Of a stretch of 64,000 nucleotides of DNA, positions 40,321 to 52,100 are shown piece after piece. The position numbers and the translations under genes were made by a program. Each line of letters opens with the position of its first letter. Within the stretch, counting starts at the first letter, position 1. A model generated the notes under the pieces. It made no database searches, was not told where the DNA came from, and saw nothing but the letters and a program-made list of their open reading frames with translations. Origin of the DNA: Lumbricus rubellus (taxonomy: Eukaryota; Annelida; Clitellata; Crassiclitellata; Lumbricidae); NCBI GenBank assembly GCA_945859605.1, contig OX243811.1, forward strand, positions 63,004,131 through 63,068,130. The letters run 5' to 3'.

Positions 40321-41922
40321 CAAAAGGTGATAAAAAATATGGATGTTTCTATCACTAATACATGCAATTCTTAGAGGGTGGTTCACTACTTGTAAAATGT
40401 GCAACTTTGAGAGTGAGGCTGTCAATATCAGTAACACATGCAACTGTACGAGAGCAGGATTTGCACTGAGAAATGCATTCAGATGACTAGAACTCGGGTG
40501 ATGACTGTTTGTCTGTTTGTAATACATGCAGTTGGCTGGAGCAGAGGTGTGGGTCTGTGTGGTTTATTTGTGAATAGCTAGGCGATACAAAGTGCCGTTG
40601 TCTGTCCTCTTCAGATCTAGAATATTCATTTTTTGTAGCACGGGACCTGGGTCAGTTTCTTTAGATTGTTGTCGTTGTTTTCCTTTTGACGTTGGTCCTC
40701 GGATATTAATAAATACATCGTTCATGTCCCTAACACCTTGTCTCGTGTTTACGAAGTGCTGCATGTTCTCGGTGTTGCTGTTTCTGGCTGGTTAATTGTT
40801 ACGTGTTACGCTCTGCATATTTCTTTAGGAATTGATTTTCCAGTTGACAAACTGTAGGTTACGTTAATGTTAGGTTTCTCAGTGAACAGAATTTCTGGTG
40901 GATTGGGTTTTTCTGCTGGCAAGTGGATTTCAGAGTGAAATGTCTAGTTGAAGTTGTAAGGAAAGGTTGTTTAGTTGTGTTTGGACCGAGTAGTTGTGCA
41001 AAGCCAGAGGACAGTGCCGTGGAGGATACCTATTGAAAGATAAGTCTAGGAAATATGATTCAGCAATATATCCTGTTGTACCAACCTGATGTCTTGGTTG
41101 GAGATATTGTTTTTGTGGGGCTGACTTTGAAGACCTGATGATTTGATTAATAGTTGCAGTGACATTTTGGAGGCACTGAATATTAAGAGGCATTATATAT
41201 ATACATACATACACATTGTTGCTTTCGCATTGAGAGGGACAGTTAGCATTTGTCAGGGTGTGAAACTGACAGTTATCTTTCTCAAAATTGTTGTTAGCCA
41301 GGTTTGACAGATGGTCTGAAAGCTTGGCTTATCTTTTAAAACTGAATTGTTGGTGTGTTAGTCCCAGCTTTCTAATTTTATGTCTACTCTTGCATTCTGT
41401 TCACCAGCTGTATATGTACATGCTTGTTCTTCAAATCTGCACAGCACATATGCTTTTTCAGTTGTATTAATTCGAATGCAGTATGAGAACTTTGTAAATT
41501 GTGCAAACTGATGCATTCTTACATACGTATGAATGTATCTGGCCTGCTTTGGATTGGTGTCTATGTCTATGTTGGAGTGATCAGTACACATAGAGGATGT
41601 TTGTTTTTCCCATCAGACACAATTGTATGTATGCATAAATTTGAATGAAGTCCTTCTATCTTTATCTAGCTATAGGAAATGCTTAGATGTTAGCATGCAG
41701 ATCAGTTATTGGTCTTATGAAAACTGAGGCTGCAACTGAGGTTAGACAAAAGCAGAACATTTACAGATTTCTAGAAGGTAGCGCCACAGTGTGAGATATG
41801 TCGTTGTTTGACACGGTTGGTGTGTAAACCAGACTGTTGTTTATTAATGGGATTATTCTGAGATGTCAATATTTAGTGTTACACTCTAGTTACTGTATGG
41901 TGCATTCACCATTATGGTCAAC

Positions 41923-41972
41923 CAATCAAACAGAATTTATATAGCACCCATTCAAGATCCCTACTCAGAGGT
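41923..41972 (-). repeat. L2-like hairpin tail, minus orientation
   Basis: AATTTATATAGCACCCATTC ... CTACTCAGAGG. Confidence 0.6.
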
Positions 41973-43301
41973 TTGAGTTAATAGCTTTGGGAGACATAAC
42001 ACCATTTCATTCTGTTGTTGCAAGTAGGTATAGTCTTGACCCATCTTATGCTTTGTGATTGGTGGTCATTGAGCTGAGGAGGATTTTTGACAATGATTAT
42101 CTGAGTGCTTGGTTATGATTTCAGTTCATTTGTGTGGAATTTTCATTTTCAAATGACAAGCGATTTTCGTTTACAGTGTTTTAATATGGGAAATTGTGTT
42201 TTGACGCGCTTGTGGTGAATCATGTTTGTCTTTGCAATCGACTTAGTTGGAGATGAACAACTGTAATGAACCGTTCTTTTGAACTACTGCGTGGCCACAC
42301 AATCAACTCTTGTTTGCTGGGCACTATGTTCATTTATGGTATCAACAACCATGGGGGGGGGGGGTCATTTGCAGCGTCTGATATCAACTTAACTGCTGTT
42401 CATATCTTATCTCTAATCTACAGTTTCAGTTTTACCACGTAAATATATTTCATGCATTCGTGTTTCCTCATGCCGTCAGTTAATTAAACAAAGGACATTG
42501 TGAGTCGTGCTTTGTAACGAGCGCGCCGCTGCAGTGATTGTGTACACCTTGAAACTGTACAGATCTGCTTTAAGTTTATGCAATGATGAATTTCGTGCAC
42601 TGCTTTGCCATGTCTGCAACTGTGTACACGATAGAGGTGGGTGTCGCTGTGTTGACCCCGCTTAGTTTATGTCTAGGTTTTACAACTCCTGTTGGTTCAC
42701 ATTTTAATATGTGTTGCCCGGTTCTCTCTTGCGGACGTTTTATTCTTACATGTATTCATTTTATCCGGAAATTGAATTTTAACTGTTAGGATATAATTTT
42801 TGTTTTGAGGCGAACTGCCATTCAGTTGTTGAGGTGATGATTTGATGTATCATCTGCTTTGCTTGAATTATTTCATCAAGAAATGTCTGTCATTGAGCAG
42901 TATTTTAGGAGTCAAGGCAGCTTTTCAGTTGTAAGATATTGCATTGCTGCTTGCTAGGGAAAATTTCAGCTTATGACGTATGTTGCTTGAATGTTTGCAT
43001 TCTAATGTGAAGTAACTCTTCAATTCCCAAAGAAGTTGTTTATCTGATGCTACTATGGCAGTGATTAGTTTCTGTAAGAGATGTTAGATTAATAATGGTA
43101 ATATAATAACAATAGAGTGATCATAATAATAATGATAATTGGTAAATTATGTAAATGTGTCGTGTTTCGGATCGAAATAGTAGCGATGCTGAACGTGGCT
43201 GAGAGACGAAAGAGGAGACTGAGGAGGAGATGATGTTTATTGTTGTAGTTGCGTTTGCTTGCACTACGTTTATATTTGGTCATTCTGTAGCTTAGCTTGA
43301 T

Positions 43302-43438
43302 TGTCCTACTTTGCATTGTCCCATTGCATTGTCTTACTTTGCATTGTCCCATTGCATTGTTCTACTTTGCATTGTCCCATTGCATTGTCTTACTTTGCAT
43401 TGTCCCATTGCATTGTTCTACTTTGCATTGTCCCATTG
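43302..43438 (+). repeat. 28-bp tandem array, about 5 units, dimeric order
   Basis: Unit ACTTTGCATTGTCCCATTGC plus ATTGTCTT or ATTGTTCT; the CTTAC and TCTAC variants alternate, so the true period is a 56-bp dimer. Confidence 0.9.
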
Positions 43439-46400
43439 TTATTATACGCCATGATTACTTGAACCGTTTATCGCCGTTTGTAGCGATAGTGAACGGCGAA
43501 TTGTTCGCGTACTTTTACCAGCATACTGCAGATTGAAAGTCAGGTGTTAGTAGTTAGACTGATCATTATGTTTGTTTTAGAATGTTTGGCTAATCAGTGT
43601 TACTGAAGGTAATGTTACATTTGATGTTGTGTTTGGTGATGATGTTGAGTTTGGTGACGTTGCGTTTGGTGACGTTTCGTTTGGTGATGATGTCTGGTGT
43701 GCAAGTGACATGTCCGTACATTAGCTGATAAAGTCTGATTTAATTATGACTGTGCTGAGGGAGTTTGTAGCCGGAGGAAAATGTTTGTCAGTGCGAAAGC
43801 GTTAGGTTCGTGTCCTTTATTTTGTTGATTATCTCTGGGCATTACCAACATTATAAAATGTTTTCTTCTTGTCTGTGAAATAGCCATTTGGATCGACAGC
43901 TGCTCTTTATTTTTCTAAATGCCATTGTTGTTATTTGCTCTTTTTTGCCTGAGTGGCATGAGTGACAATCCAGTCCAATCTCATTAGCTTGCCCTAACAA
44001 TTGCCCTGCTGACATTTGTTGAAGTTTTGAAGCAATTCTCTTACTTCAACATACCATAGATGATTAAATGTCTTCTTAATAACAAAGATAGTAATAAGAA
44101 TGATGCCCAGACCCACTCGTTTAGTTTACGTCGGTTTCAGGAGATGCTGGTCACTAGTGACCTGTCATCTTTTCAAGGCTTAGATATTCCCCTTTCTTTG
44201 AATTAGGTTGGATCCGATCTTGTGCGATTGCTCAAGATCTGCTGTCTCGACTGGAATATATCTTAGATCTCCCTTCCTGTCTTTTAACAGAACCTTGATA
44301 CAATCCTTTTGTTTCTCCCAGCTCTAATCTTGTATCTGGTTTCAAGTCGAGTTGCTTCAGCGTATAAATTGCCATTTCTTCTGATTTGCTAAACTAGGGA
44401 AGAGGAACGATCTTGGAGTTTAGTGCAGTCTTCAGTGCCATTCGATTCCATTAACTTTCTTCTGCAACTGAATTATTCCTCTCGTCTAAAATCCTGAAAA
44501 TCATGTCCACTATTGTGATCACTCACGTGTTTTGGTGTGGGACAGTAAATGAACTCTGACAGAAGAAGAAGTTTGTCATGTGTGTGTATGTGTGTGTGTG
44601 TGTGTGTGTGGGACTCTCCTTTTGGTTGAAATCATGTCATCTTCTGTTTTTTTCATTTGAATTTTGTGGCGTGAGACTTCGAATCTCGGCTCTGCCTATC
44701 ATGAAGATTTATCGATGCACGACGTAATAAACCAATTGTAGCAATTCATCTGAAACGAGTTCATCTGGATGATGTGTGGTCGTTGTTGTGGCCATAGTAA
44801 ACAGACATTCGACGACTTGCACTTTGAGTTCATGTCATTGCGAACACTTGGCGCTACGCATCAGGGTTTGCCTTGAAGGAGCCGTGTTCAATTGGTGTGT
44901 GTGTGTGTGCGCGTGCGTGTGTGTGTGTTATCCGGATGTGCTGTGCAGTTCCTATGTTGAATAGTTTTGCATTCAGTTACTGTGGATTGGTGAATTATTC
45001 TGTCGACAATCATTTCACGGACGACGGTGAGCGATGGAACACGACGTCATCGTGTCTCTGTCAATCAATGGATGATATGTTGCCGTGCGTGCGTGCGTGT
45101 GATATTTTGCGATACCAGTGAAGAAAGTCGGTCTTTTGTGTTGGTTTATCATCTATTTGAATATACAGCTGAGATGTTTTAAATACTCGTCCCTTTACTT
45201 CAGAGGTGTAGCTTTATTGCTGGCCCCACCCACAACTAATTTTGTCTGTATGGTGCATGTGTGTGTGTATGTTTGTGACAGTAGCTTGATCTTGCTTTTG
45301 AAGAGCACACTTGGTGAACTTGAGGTAAATTTTCCATTATTGTGGTGATGAAAATGAACGACCATTTTGAATAATAATTCAGTGACTGCTTACATTAGAA
45401 GGCACCTTTGTATGTTGTGTATATCTTCAGTGTGGATGTTGGTGTGTGGTGTGATATGATGAAGAAATGCAATTCATGCATCCACGTTACTGAGCACGTT
45501 CTGTTTGATAAACTGTTACACTAAGTTAAGACTTTTTCTGACTTTTGCCAATGAAATTTGAATTTTTGCCATCAACACACTTTGGGTGTAAATTTGATAC
45601 TTTGTTTATGTTCTCAGAAACAGTAAAAGCAGATTAGTACCGGTATTTATGTGAAAAACCTGTTTTCGAATTGTCTTGGCAATTTACACAAGTAATAGAG
45701 AGTTTTCAGTCGGTTCTTTGGAGGAAAACAAGTTCATTAATGTTGTATGCAAGTCTATGGTTTTCTCTGCTTGATGATACACCAGCCCATACCTGTTGAC
45801 CAGTGGCCTTGAACGAGGATATACGGACATCAGGTGATCATAATTGTAACAATGAAATTAAGAGAGCGCTACGTAAAATATTGGAGGGTGATGAACGATG
45901 TTGGGTTGTTCTTGTGCAGGTTTTAATGCGACGGTTTGCGTTGTTTAGTTACGGGATGTGATTTCTGATTGTTATTTTAGCTTCCTTTACATTGATTGAT
46001 TAACACGGCCATCTGTCTGTTCGCACGTACGTACGTCTTGTGTCCATCATTGCGCGTTTTCTGTGTGCGTGTACATTCGTTAGATTAATGTCGTCGATTA
46101 TTATTCTTGTGAATATATTTCGAAGGTTTGAAGTGTGTTTGGGTTTAGAGGACGTGTCCTGTTGTTCCTTTTTCTGCGTTTTATCAACATCATCATCGCT
46201 CTTTTCAGCTATCGTGTGACCGACCGACCGACTGACTGACTGTACACACCGTTCTAGCTTTCGTTTTCATCATATTATTGTGGGACATCAATTGTGTTTA
46301 GTTACCTTGGTGTGTTGCCGTTTTCGTTGTTATATTGCTCGTTATAAACAAGCAGTTGTCAAATACAGTTTTGTTATCTAATCCCATCGAGCAGTTGTTC

Positions 46401-46540
46401 TTTTTGCCCTCGTCTTTGCTTCTAACTACAACGGCCGTGATATCTAGGACTAGATAATTATGCCTTTGCAGCCTATTGCTACCGGGTTATAGCAAATTGT
46501 GAACATAGGCGTTGGTCTGCTAGCCTACATGCATGCAAGC

Positions 46541-46612
46541 CTCAAAGCAAGGCAACTCGAATTTAATTAGTGCTCAAATTGTTCTTAAGTAAATATTCTA
46601 AGTGATCTGGAG
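46541..46612 (+). repeat. Dispersed ~300-bp repeat, copy C (fragment)
   Basis: Holds AAGCAAGGCAACTCGAATTT and TTCTTAAG-TATTCTAAGTG, matching the 5' third of copies A and B. Confidence 0.5.
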
Positions 46613-46869
46613 AGTCAGACAAGGATTTAGACAGACGTCTAGGGACCTCTATTGTGGTCTGGTGGATGATGTTTGTAATGTAATGTAAATCTTTGAGAAT
46701 TTCTCAGCACCCACGTTCATAAAAAAGAGCCATTTCCCACGTTTAGATTTTCGAGTCTGCACCTTCTTGGGTGGGGGAGCTAACCCCAGGAAAGATACCA
46801 TTTTAATGGTCAAAAAACATGAATCTGGGCCTTCTTGGGGGAACTTATCCCCATGATAAACTCTGCCCA

Positions 46870-49110
46870 TGAGCGGCCCGCATTTTTGGAAATGATTAAA
46901 TATTTTAACGAGAGTGCTGCAACATTAATAATATTTTTCTACTTTTTCTCACTTGCCTATTGAAATAAAAGAAATAAAGTTAGAAGCAATGCTATTGGTT
47001 GACTCTTTAATTTCTAAAGCCCAGAGTTTATCATTTTTCTCTCTACCTCTTTATAGGCAGGTTGACAACGCAAATCATCTTGATGTTGGGTCTCTTATTC
47101 GAGCTTTTCCATAATTATCCATTTGCCATCATCCAATCCAGCATCATCGTGGTCCTCCTCTTGTTTGCACCCCATTCATTCTTCCTTCGATGACCGTTCT
47201 TAGCAGTGAGAATGCTCTCAGGCTGTGTCCTATACCGACTTCCTTTCTCTCTTACGGTGTGCACTATAGACTCATTCAAAAATTTACATAAAAGCTACTA
47301 AAAAAACTACTCAGAGGCGCTCTCGAGACTCCAACGTGCCCAAAAAGAACAGTTTTAAGTTTAGTAAGGAACGGTCCTGGTAGAGTCCGAGGGTGTAGGC
47401 GTAGCTCAAAAGAGGGCCATTCCAGACCACTGGGCCATCCACAGAAAAGGTTGCAGGGTCGAGGCCATAGATGGCCGCTATATAAAATCCGATTACATTT
47501 ACATTCTGTTATCACCCAGTGTTCCCACAGTGCATTTGCAGGCGATTCAATAAAGTACATACTTACTTATTCAAGAAGGCAGATTGGGCCTACGGTGCCT
47601 TTCTATACAAAACCCAATCGAGAGATGTAATATCTGTCATCTTTGGTTGGCAATACAAAGTTGTGAGGGAGTGGCCTCAATTGACAAGGACTATCAGTGG
47701 GAAAAGCGGTCGAAGAACATGGAAGTCGTTTCTGGTAAAGATGAGCATCAGCAAGATCTACCATTTCAGTCGCAGTAGGAAGCCTCTCGTTGCCAAACAG
47801 CACAAACCTTGGTTTAATTGATACTTCCTGCCACCTGCATTTTCTGTGGTAGGCCTACATACCCCACACTTTTCTGTATAAATGGGCCGCCGATTTTAAA
47901 TATTCACCTACTGCAGAATGTTGGTGCACACCTCGAAGAAACAGTTGCTTTGATAACACCCTAAAATATTATAATAATAATGATTTTTATAACAATATCA
48001 TGTCCAAAGATATTGGAGTCTTTAGTCATTGTTATATCTATGGTGAGGACTGGCGTATATTGTATTGCTGCGCTATACTAATTATTGAAGTGCTCGGCCG
48101 CACAATATTATATCTATGGTTGGTTTCTATCAAAAACAAAATACACGTTCTGTTGCTATCCAGCTTCACTATAAAGCGACATCGGTTCTAGCAACCGGCA
48201 CCGTTTGTTTTTAGCAATTCTAGCTCAAATTGAAATTTATTTCAAATAAATGTCAATATAAGAAATATCCTACACTTGTACAAATGTAACTCAATCATTA
48301 CTTTACACAAATGTTTTAAAATTTTATTTAAAAGGGCCAGTATATTTCGGATGCTAGGTTATTCCGATTAGCATGATAGTATATAACGATATACTTCCGT
48401 TACATTCCAGCGTTGTTTTGTAGACGAAATCGTGTTGTGTGAGTCTTTCTATTATAGTTGTTTTTCTTGGCGTCAGGTAGTTAAACTCGTAAATGAAAAA
48501 TGGGTTGCAATACTATTATAGTACTACCTATTTTCATAACTTCTAAATCATGTGGTAACTTTGGTCTCCGGTGGTGTCGGCTACAAGTTGCTTCTGATTG
48601 GCATTTCAAAAACTCGTGATAACGACGGGTCTCCAATGAATCCAAAATATTTTGCCCCGAGCGAGGATTAATGTTTTAAAATATAAGCATGCACCACGGA
48701 ACCTGCTGCACTGGATGCATGCGTGGAAAGTGAATTACTTTCAAGACTTGTTTTACTATACACTACATTTAAGTCTCTACTATCTTCAGTCGGTCGCAGT
48801 AGTAACTTCAGACATTTAGAAATTAGATCTCTATTACTCGACCAGGTCTTCCCATATGTATGGCGTTTTTTCATCGACTGCTCAGTTACCATCGTTATCA
48901 TTATACCACAATCATAGTTATTAGCTTCATCATCATCCCAGACAGCAATCACAAGTCATTCATTACTGGGCGCCAGCAAATTAAATATTTATATGCAAAT
49001 TATGTTAATTTTTTTAATTGCATGATGTTTTAACTGTGTTGTTAAATTTGGCTATTGGTGTGGATTTTGTGGCTTCAGTATCAGGATACTTTGTCTGGAC
49101 TCGATTAAGA
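46870..49110. other. Spacer before IFT80
   Basis: No coding region recognised. The stretch 47100-47280 looks like an antisense retroelement fragment, and 47272-47480 contains a LINE-like 3' tail in minus orientation. The IFT80 promoter must lie here or just upstream, but no clear start-site motif was found. Confidence 0.4.
47272..47480 (-). repeat. LINE-like 3' tail, minus orientation
   Basis: TCATTCAAAAATTTACATAA, then CTACTCAGAGGCGCTCTCGA, then GGGCCATTCCAGACCACTGG. Same block order as other copies in this window. Confidence 0.55.
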
Positions 49111-52100
49111 ATGAGGCTCAAGACAACTCTGTTAAAGGATGCGAAACATATCCTTTTACATATTTACACACATTAATACTAATATTAGTTGTTCATACAT
49201 ACATGTATAGTTGTATACATATATTTCATGGATTATAGATATTTAGTATTGCCCACATTATGTATACATATATAATATTATATATTTATGCATACATGCA
49301 GGCATACATGCATATATGCACTAACAGCAATAGTATGCATACATTACGTAGGCATTATACATTACATGAGTTGGTGTGTCTGCCTTGACTTGCTGTGTAC
49401 ATACGGAACTGGTCAGCTGTGTCGGATGGACAAGCCCTGATGAGGTGTACAGCGTGGCAGATGACCACAAGATCCTGCGATGGAATCTGCTGACGAATGA
49501 ATGCGCCGTGCTCAGCTCGCTTCCAGACGACATTTGCCCGACCGATATGCAGTGGTTTCCCAAAGCGAATTCAACGAAGAAGGGAAATGCTTCAGACGTC
49601 TTCGCTCTTTGCTCAACTGACGGTATGTATCGTATAATTATGTATTGTATCGTATCGTATATTCAATTCAATTCAAACTTGTTTATTCAAAGAGATCAAC
49701 AGTAAAGTAAAAGTCAGCAAAATGACAGAAAATAGCAGTGTGCAGATAAAATTTAAAAGAAACTATATTATCTCGCAAGTAAGTAATGAGAAATGGTTAC
49801 CCAGAAAGGGAGTGGATCCAGATTTCAAGCACTGGGGAGCTGAAGAAGACACCCCCAATAAGATCTGGATTGGCTTCAGATGTAGCAAAGGTGCTACATA
49901 AATGTTGATTGTTGTGCAGGAAAACTTCTGTTGATCACGCGAAATGGACGAATCGAGAAGACGGTCGACGCTCACATGGGAGCTGTACTCGCTTCCAGAT
50001 GGAACCACTCTGGAACGGATCTCATCACCAGTCAGTCAATTCATCATTTCTCATCATCATCAGCATCATCATCATTGCCGTAATCATCAGCATCATCGTG
50101 ATCATAGAACTTTATCACTATCATCATTATCATCATCATCGTCGTCGTCGTCATCATCATCATCGTCGTTGTCATCATCGTCATCATCATCGTCATCGTT
50201 GCCTTCGTCATCATGAAATATTCTTGGTAATTATCTGTAGGTGGTGAGGATGGTTTGGTGAAGATCTGGTCACGAAGTGGAATGCTGCGATCCTCTCTGA
50301 GTCAGGCAACATCTCCAATCTACGCGGTCGCATGGAGTCCTGACTCCAGCCAGGTTCTCTACACGACTGGAAAGCAACTCGTCATTAAACCAATCCAAGC
50401 AAACGCCAAAGCGAACATCGTACGTTCTGTCGTCTTCGTTCTATCAATTAGTTTCTTCTTTGCTCTTTATTAAAATATTATTATTTGGGATTTTTTATTA
50501 TCTGTAGTTGGTGAATGGCTAATTTTTACAATTGAAGTGGAATTCATATGATGGGATCATTCATTATTTGCAGATCTCCCTAACAGTGATTGGTTCTTTG
50601 TTTCAGTGGAAAGCTCACGAAGGGATCATCCTGGCTATAGACTGGAACCCTGTTAATAACCTCATCATATCTGGAGCAGAGGACTGTACATACAAGGTAC
50701 ACAGCTGCTTTCTTCCAATACCATCAGCTTATTTAATTGAAGAACTTACTTACTGAATGATCTGAGGTGCAGCAAATGTATTGTTGCTAGGAGACCAATT
50801 GGTGTAATGCAGAGGCTGGAACAAATTGAGTCTTGAATAGAAATTTAAATGATGGTAATGAGTTTGACGTTGGTTATTTTGTGGTAGATGATTTCTTAAA
50901 TGAGGAGCACAGCAACTGAAGGCACATGAAAAACAATTGCTTGAACATAAATTCTAGTAACTAGTCAGTATCAGAAGAATACAACAGTGTCGAAATGTGA
51001 AAGGCAGTAACCATTGTACACTATGCACAATGTACAATAGTGTACATAGTGTACAGCGCAGATTCTCTGATGTGAAGTCTTCAGAAGTTGTACCTTATGT
51101 ACTGTGTAAATCAGACGGAACATGAAAATGGATAAGGTTGAAAGTTAATATTTGAATGCTCACTGCAGTTCTTGCATGATTTTTTAAAACTAAATACAAG
51201 ATAACTTCTCTGAAGTTAATAGTTAAGCAGAATGGCATGTAAACCTGGGTTGTGTAAGATATGACATTATTTCATTTTTTTTATCAGAGCTTGTAATTCG
51301 TTACCCTTTCTCCTTTTCATTTAGTTAATGGTTGCTTTCATTTTTGCTCTATTCTCTCCAGACCATGTCTTCTGTTTGTTGGTGATTATTGTATTTTGAT
51401 GATCTGTTGTTTTCGATTGATTTTGACGTGCCGTAGGTTTGGGATTCGTACTGTCGTCTGATGAGCAGCAGTTCAGCTTTTGATTATCCGATCACTTCGA
51501 TTTCATGGAGTCCTGATGGCGACCTTTTTGCTGTCGGGTCATTCAACACTCTTCGACTTTGCGACAAGAGAGGAGTAAGCGGGTGGTTAAATAATCAATT
51601 TTTATAATATTATGATATAGTGATGTTGTAACATCGTGATTCCGCCACCTGCATCATTTAGTGGTATCTCCTTAGCAATTGTTTTATTGGGAGGGTGAAA
51701 TCTTTGACCAGGCTATAGGCCACACCACAATAGTAGTTGACTGACATGCGATGTAGGCCACACCCCAAGTGTACGCATAATAATAATTGCAGTATTGTAG
51801 TCTGGTAGTATAGATATGGAGTAATTCACAACCTTCTGCATTCCAAATATGTTGTTGGTCAAACTGAAGCATACAGAAGTCTGTTATCACGTTTTATTTT
51901 TCATGTGTGATCTCAAAACATGACAATGAAGGAAGTTTAAGAAAAAATTGGCATCATTCATTAATCAGAAGTTCTGGTCATGATGCTTGCAAGACGAAAA
52001 ACATTTTATCTCCATTAATGATTTTCTGTATTGATCACAAAAATTGAATAAGAAACAGGTTTAAGATGAAGTTAGGAGGTTATCAATGTCTCAACATCAA

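Larger units (their letters stand above)
33691..46500 (+). other. T/G-rich region downstream of CELF; possible very long 3'UTR
   Basis: No recognisable protein-coding region in 12.8 kb. The plus strand is visibly richer in T and G than in A and C from about 33.7 to 46.4 kb, most strongly at 36.9-39.1 and 43.5-45.4 kb, as in long transcribed UTRs. It holds (GT)n runs at 34939-34953, 44580-44611 and 44895-44928, a TGTTTGTTTG near-match to the CELF-bound GU-rich element at 38091, and a Pumilio-type TGTAAATA at 35394-35401. AATAAA words occur (for example 33844) but none marks a clear end. Confidence 0.4.

Noticed and set aside
48175..48200. RFX X-box for IFT80 (GGTTCTAGCAACC)
   Set aside because: Only one half-site fits the X-box rule, and it is about 0.9 kb upstream of the ATG.
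49376..49400. GTG start giving an N-terminal extension to the IFT80 exon
   Set aside because: These bases are the 3' end of the AT-AC intron; the true N terminus comes from the exon at 49111.
49922..50247. His-rich and Ser-rich frames near IFT80 exon 4
   Set aside because: They read through (ATC)n in intron 3; exon 3 in its proper frame and exon 4 match IFT80 instead.
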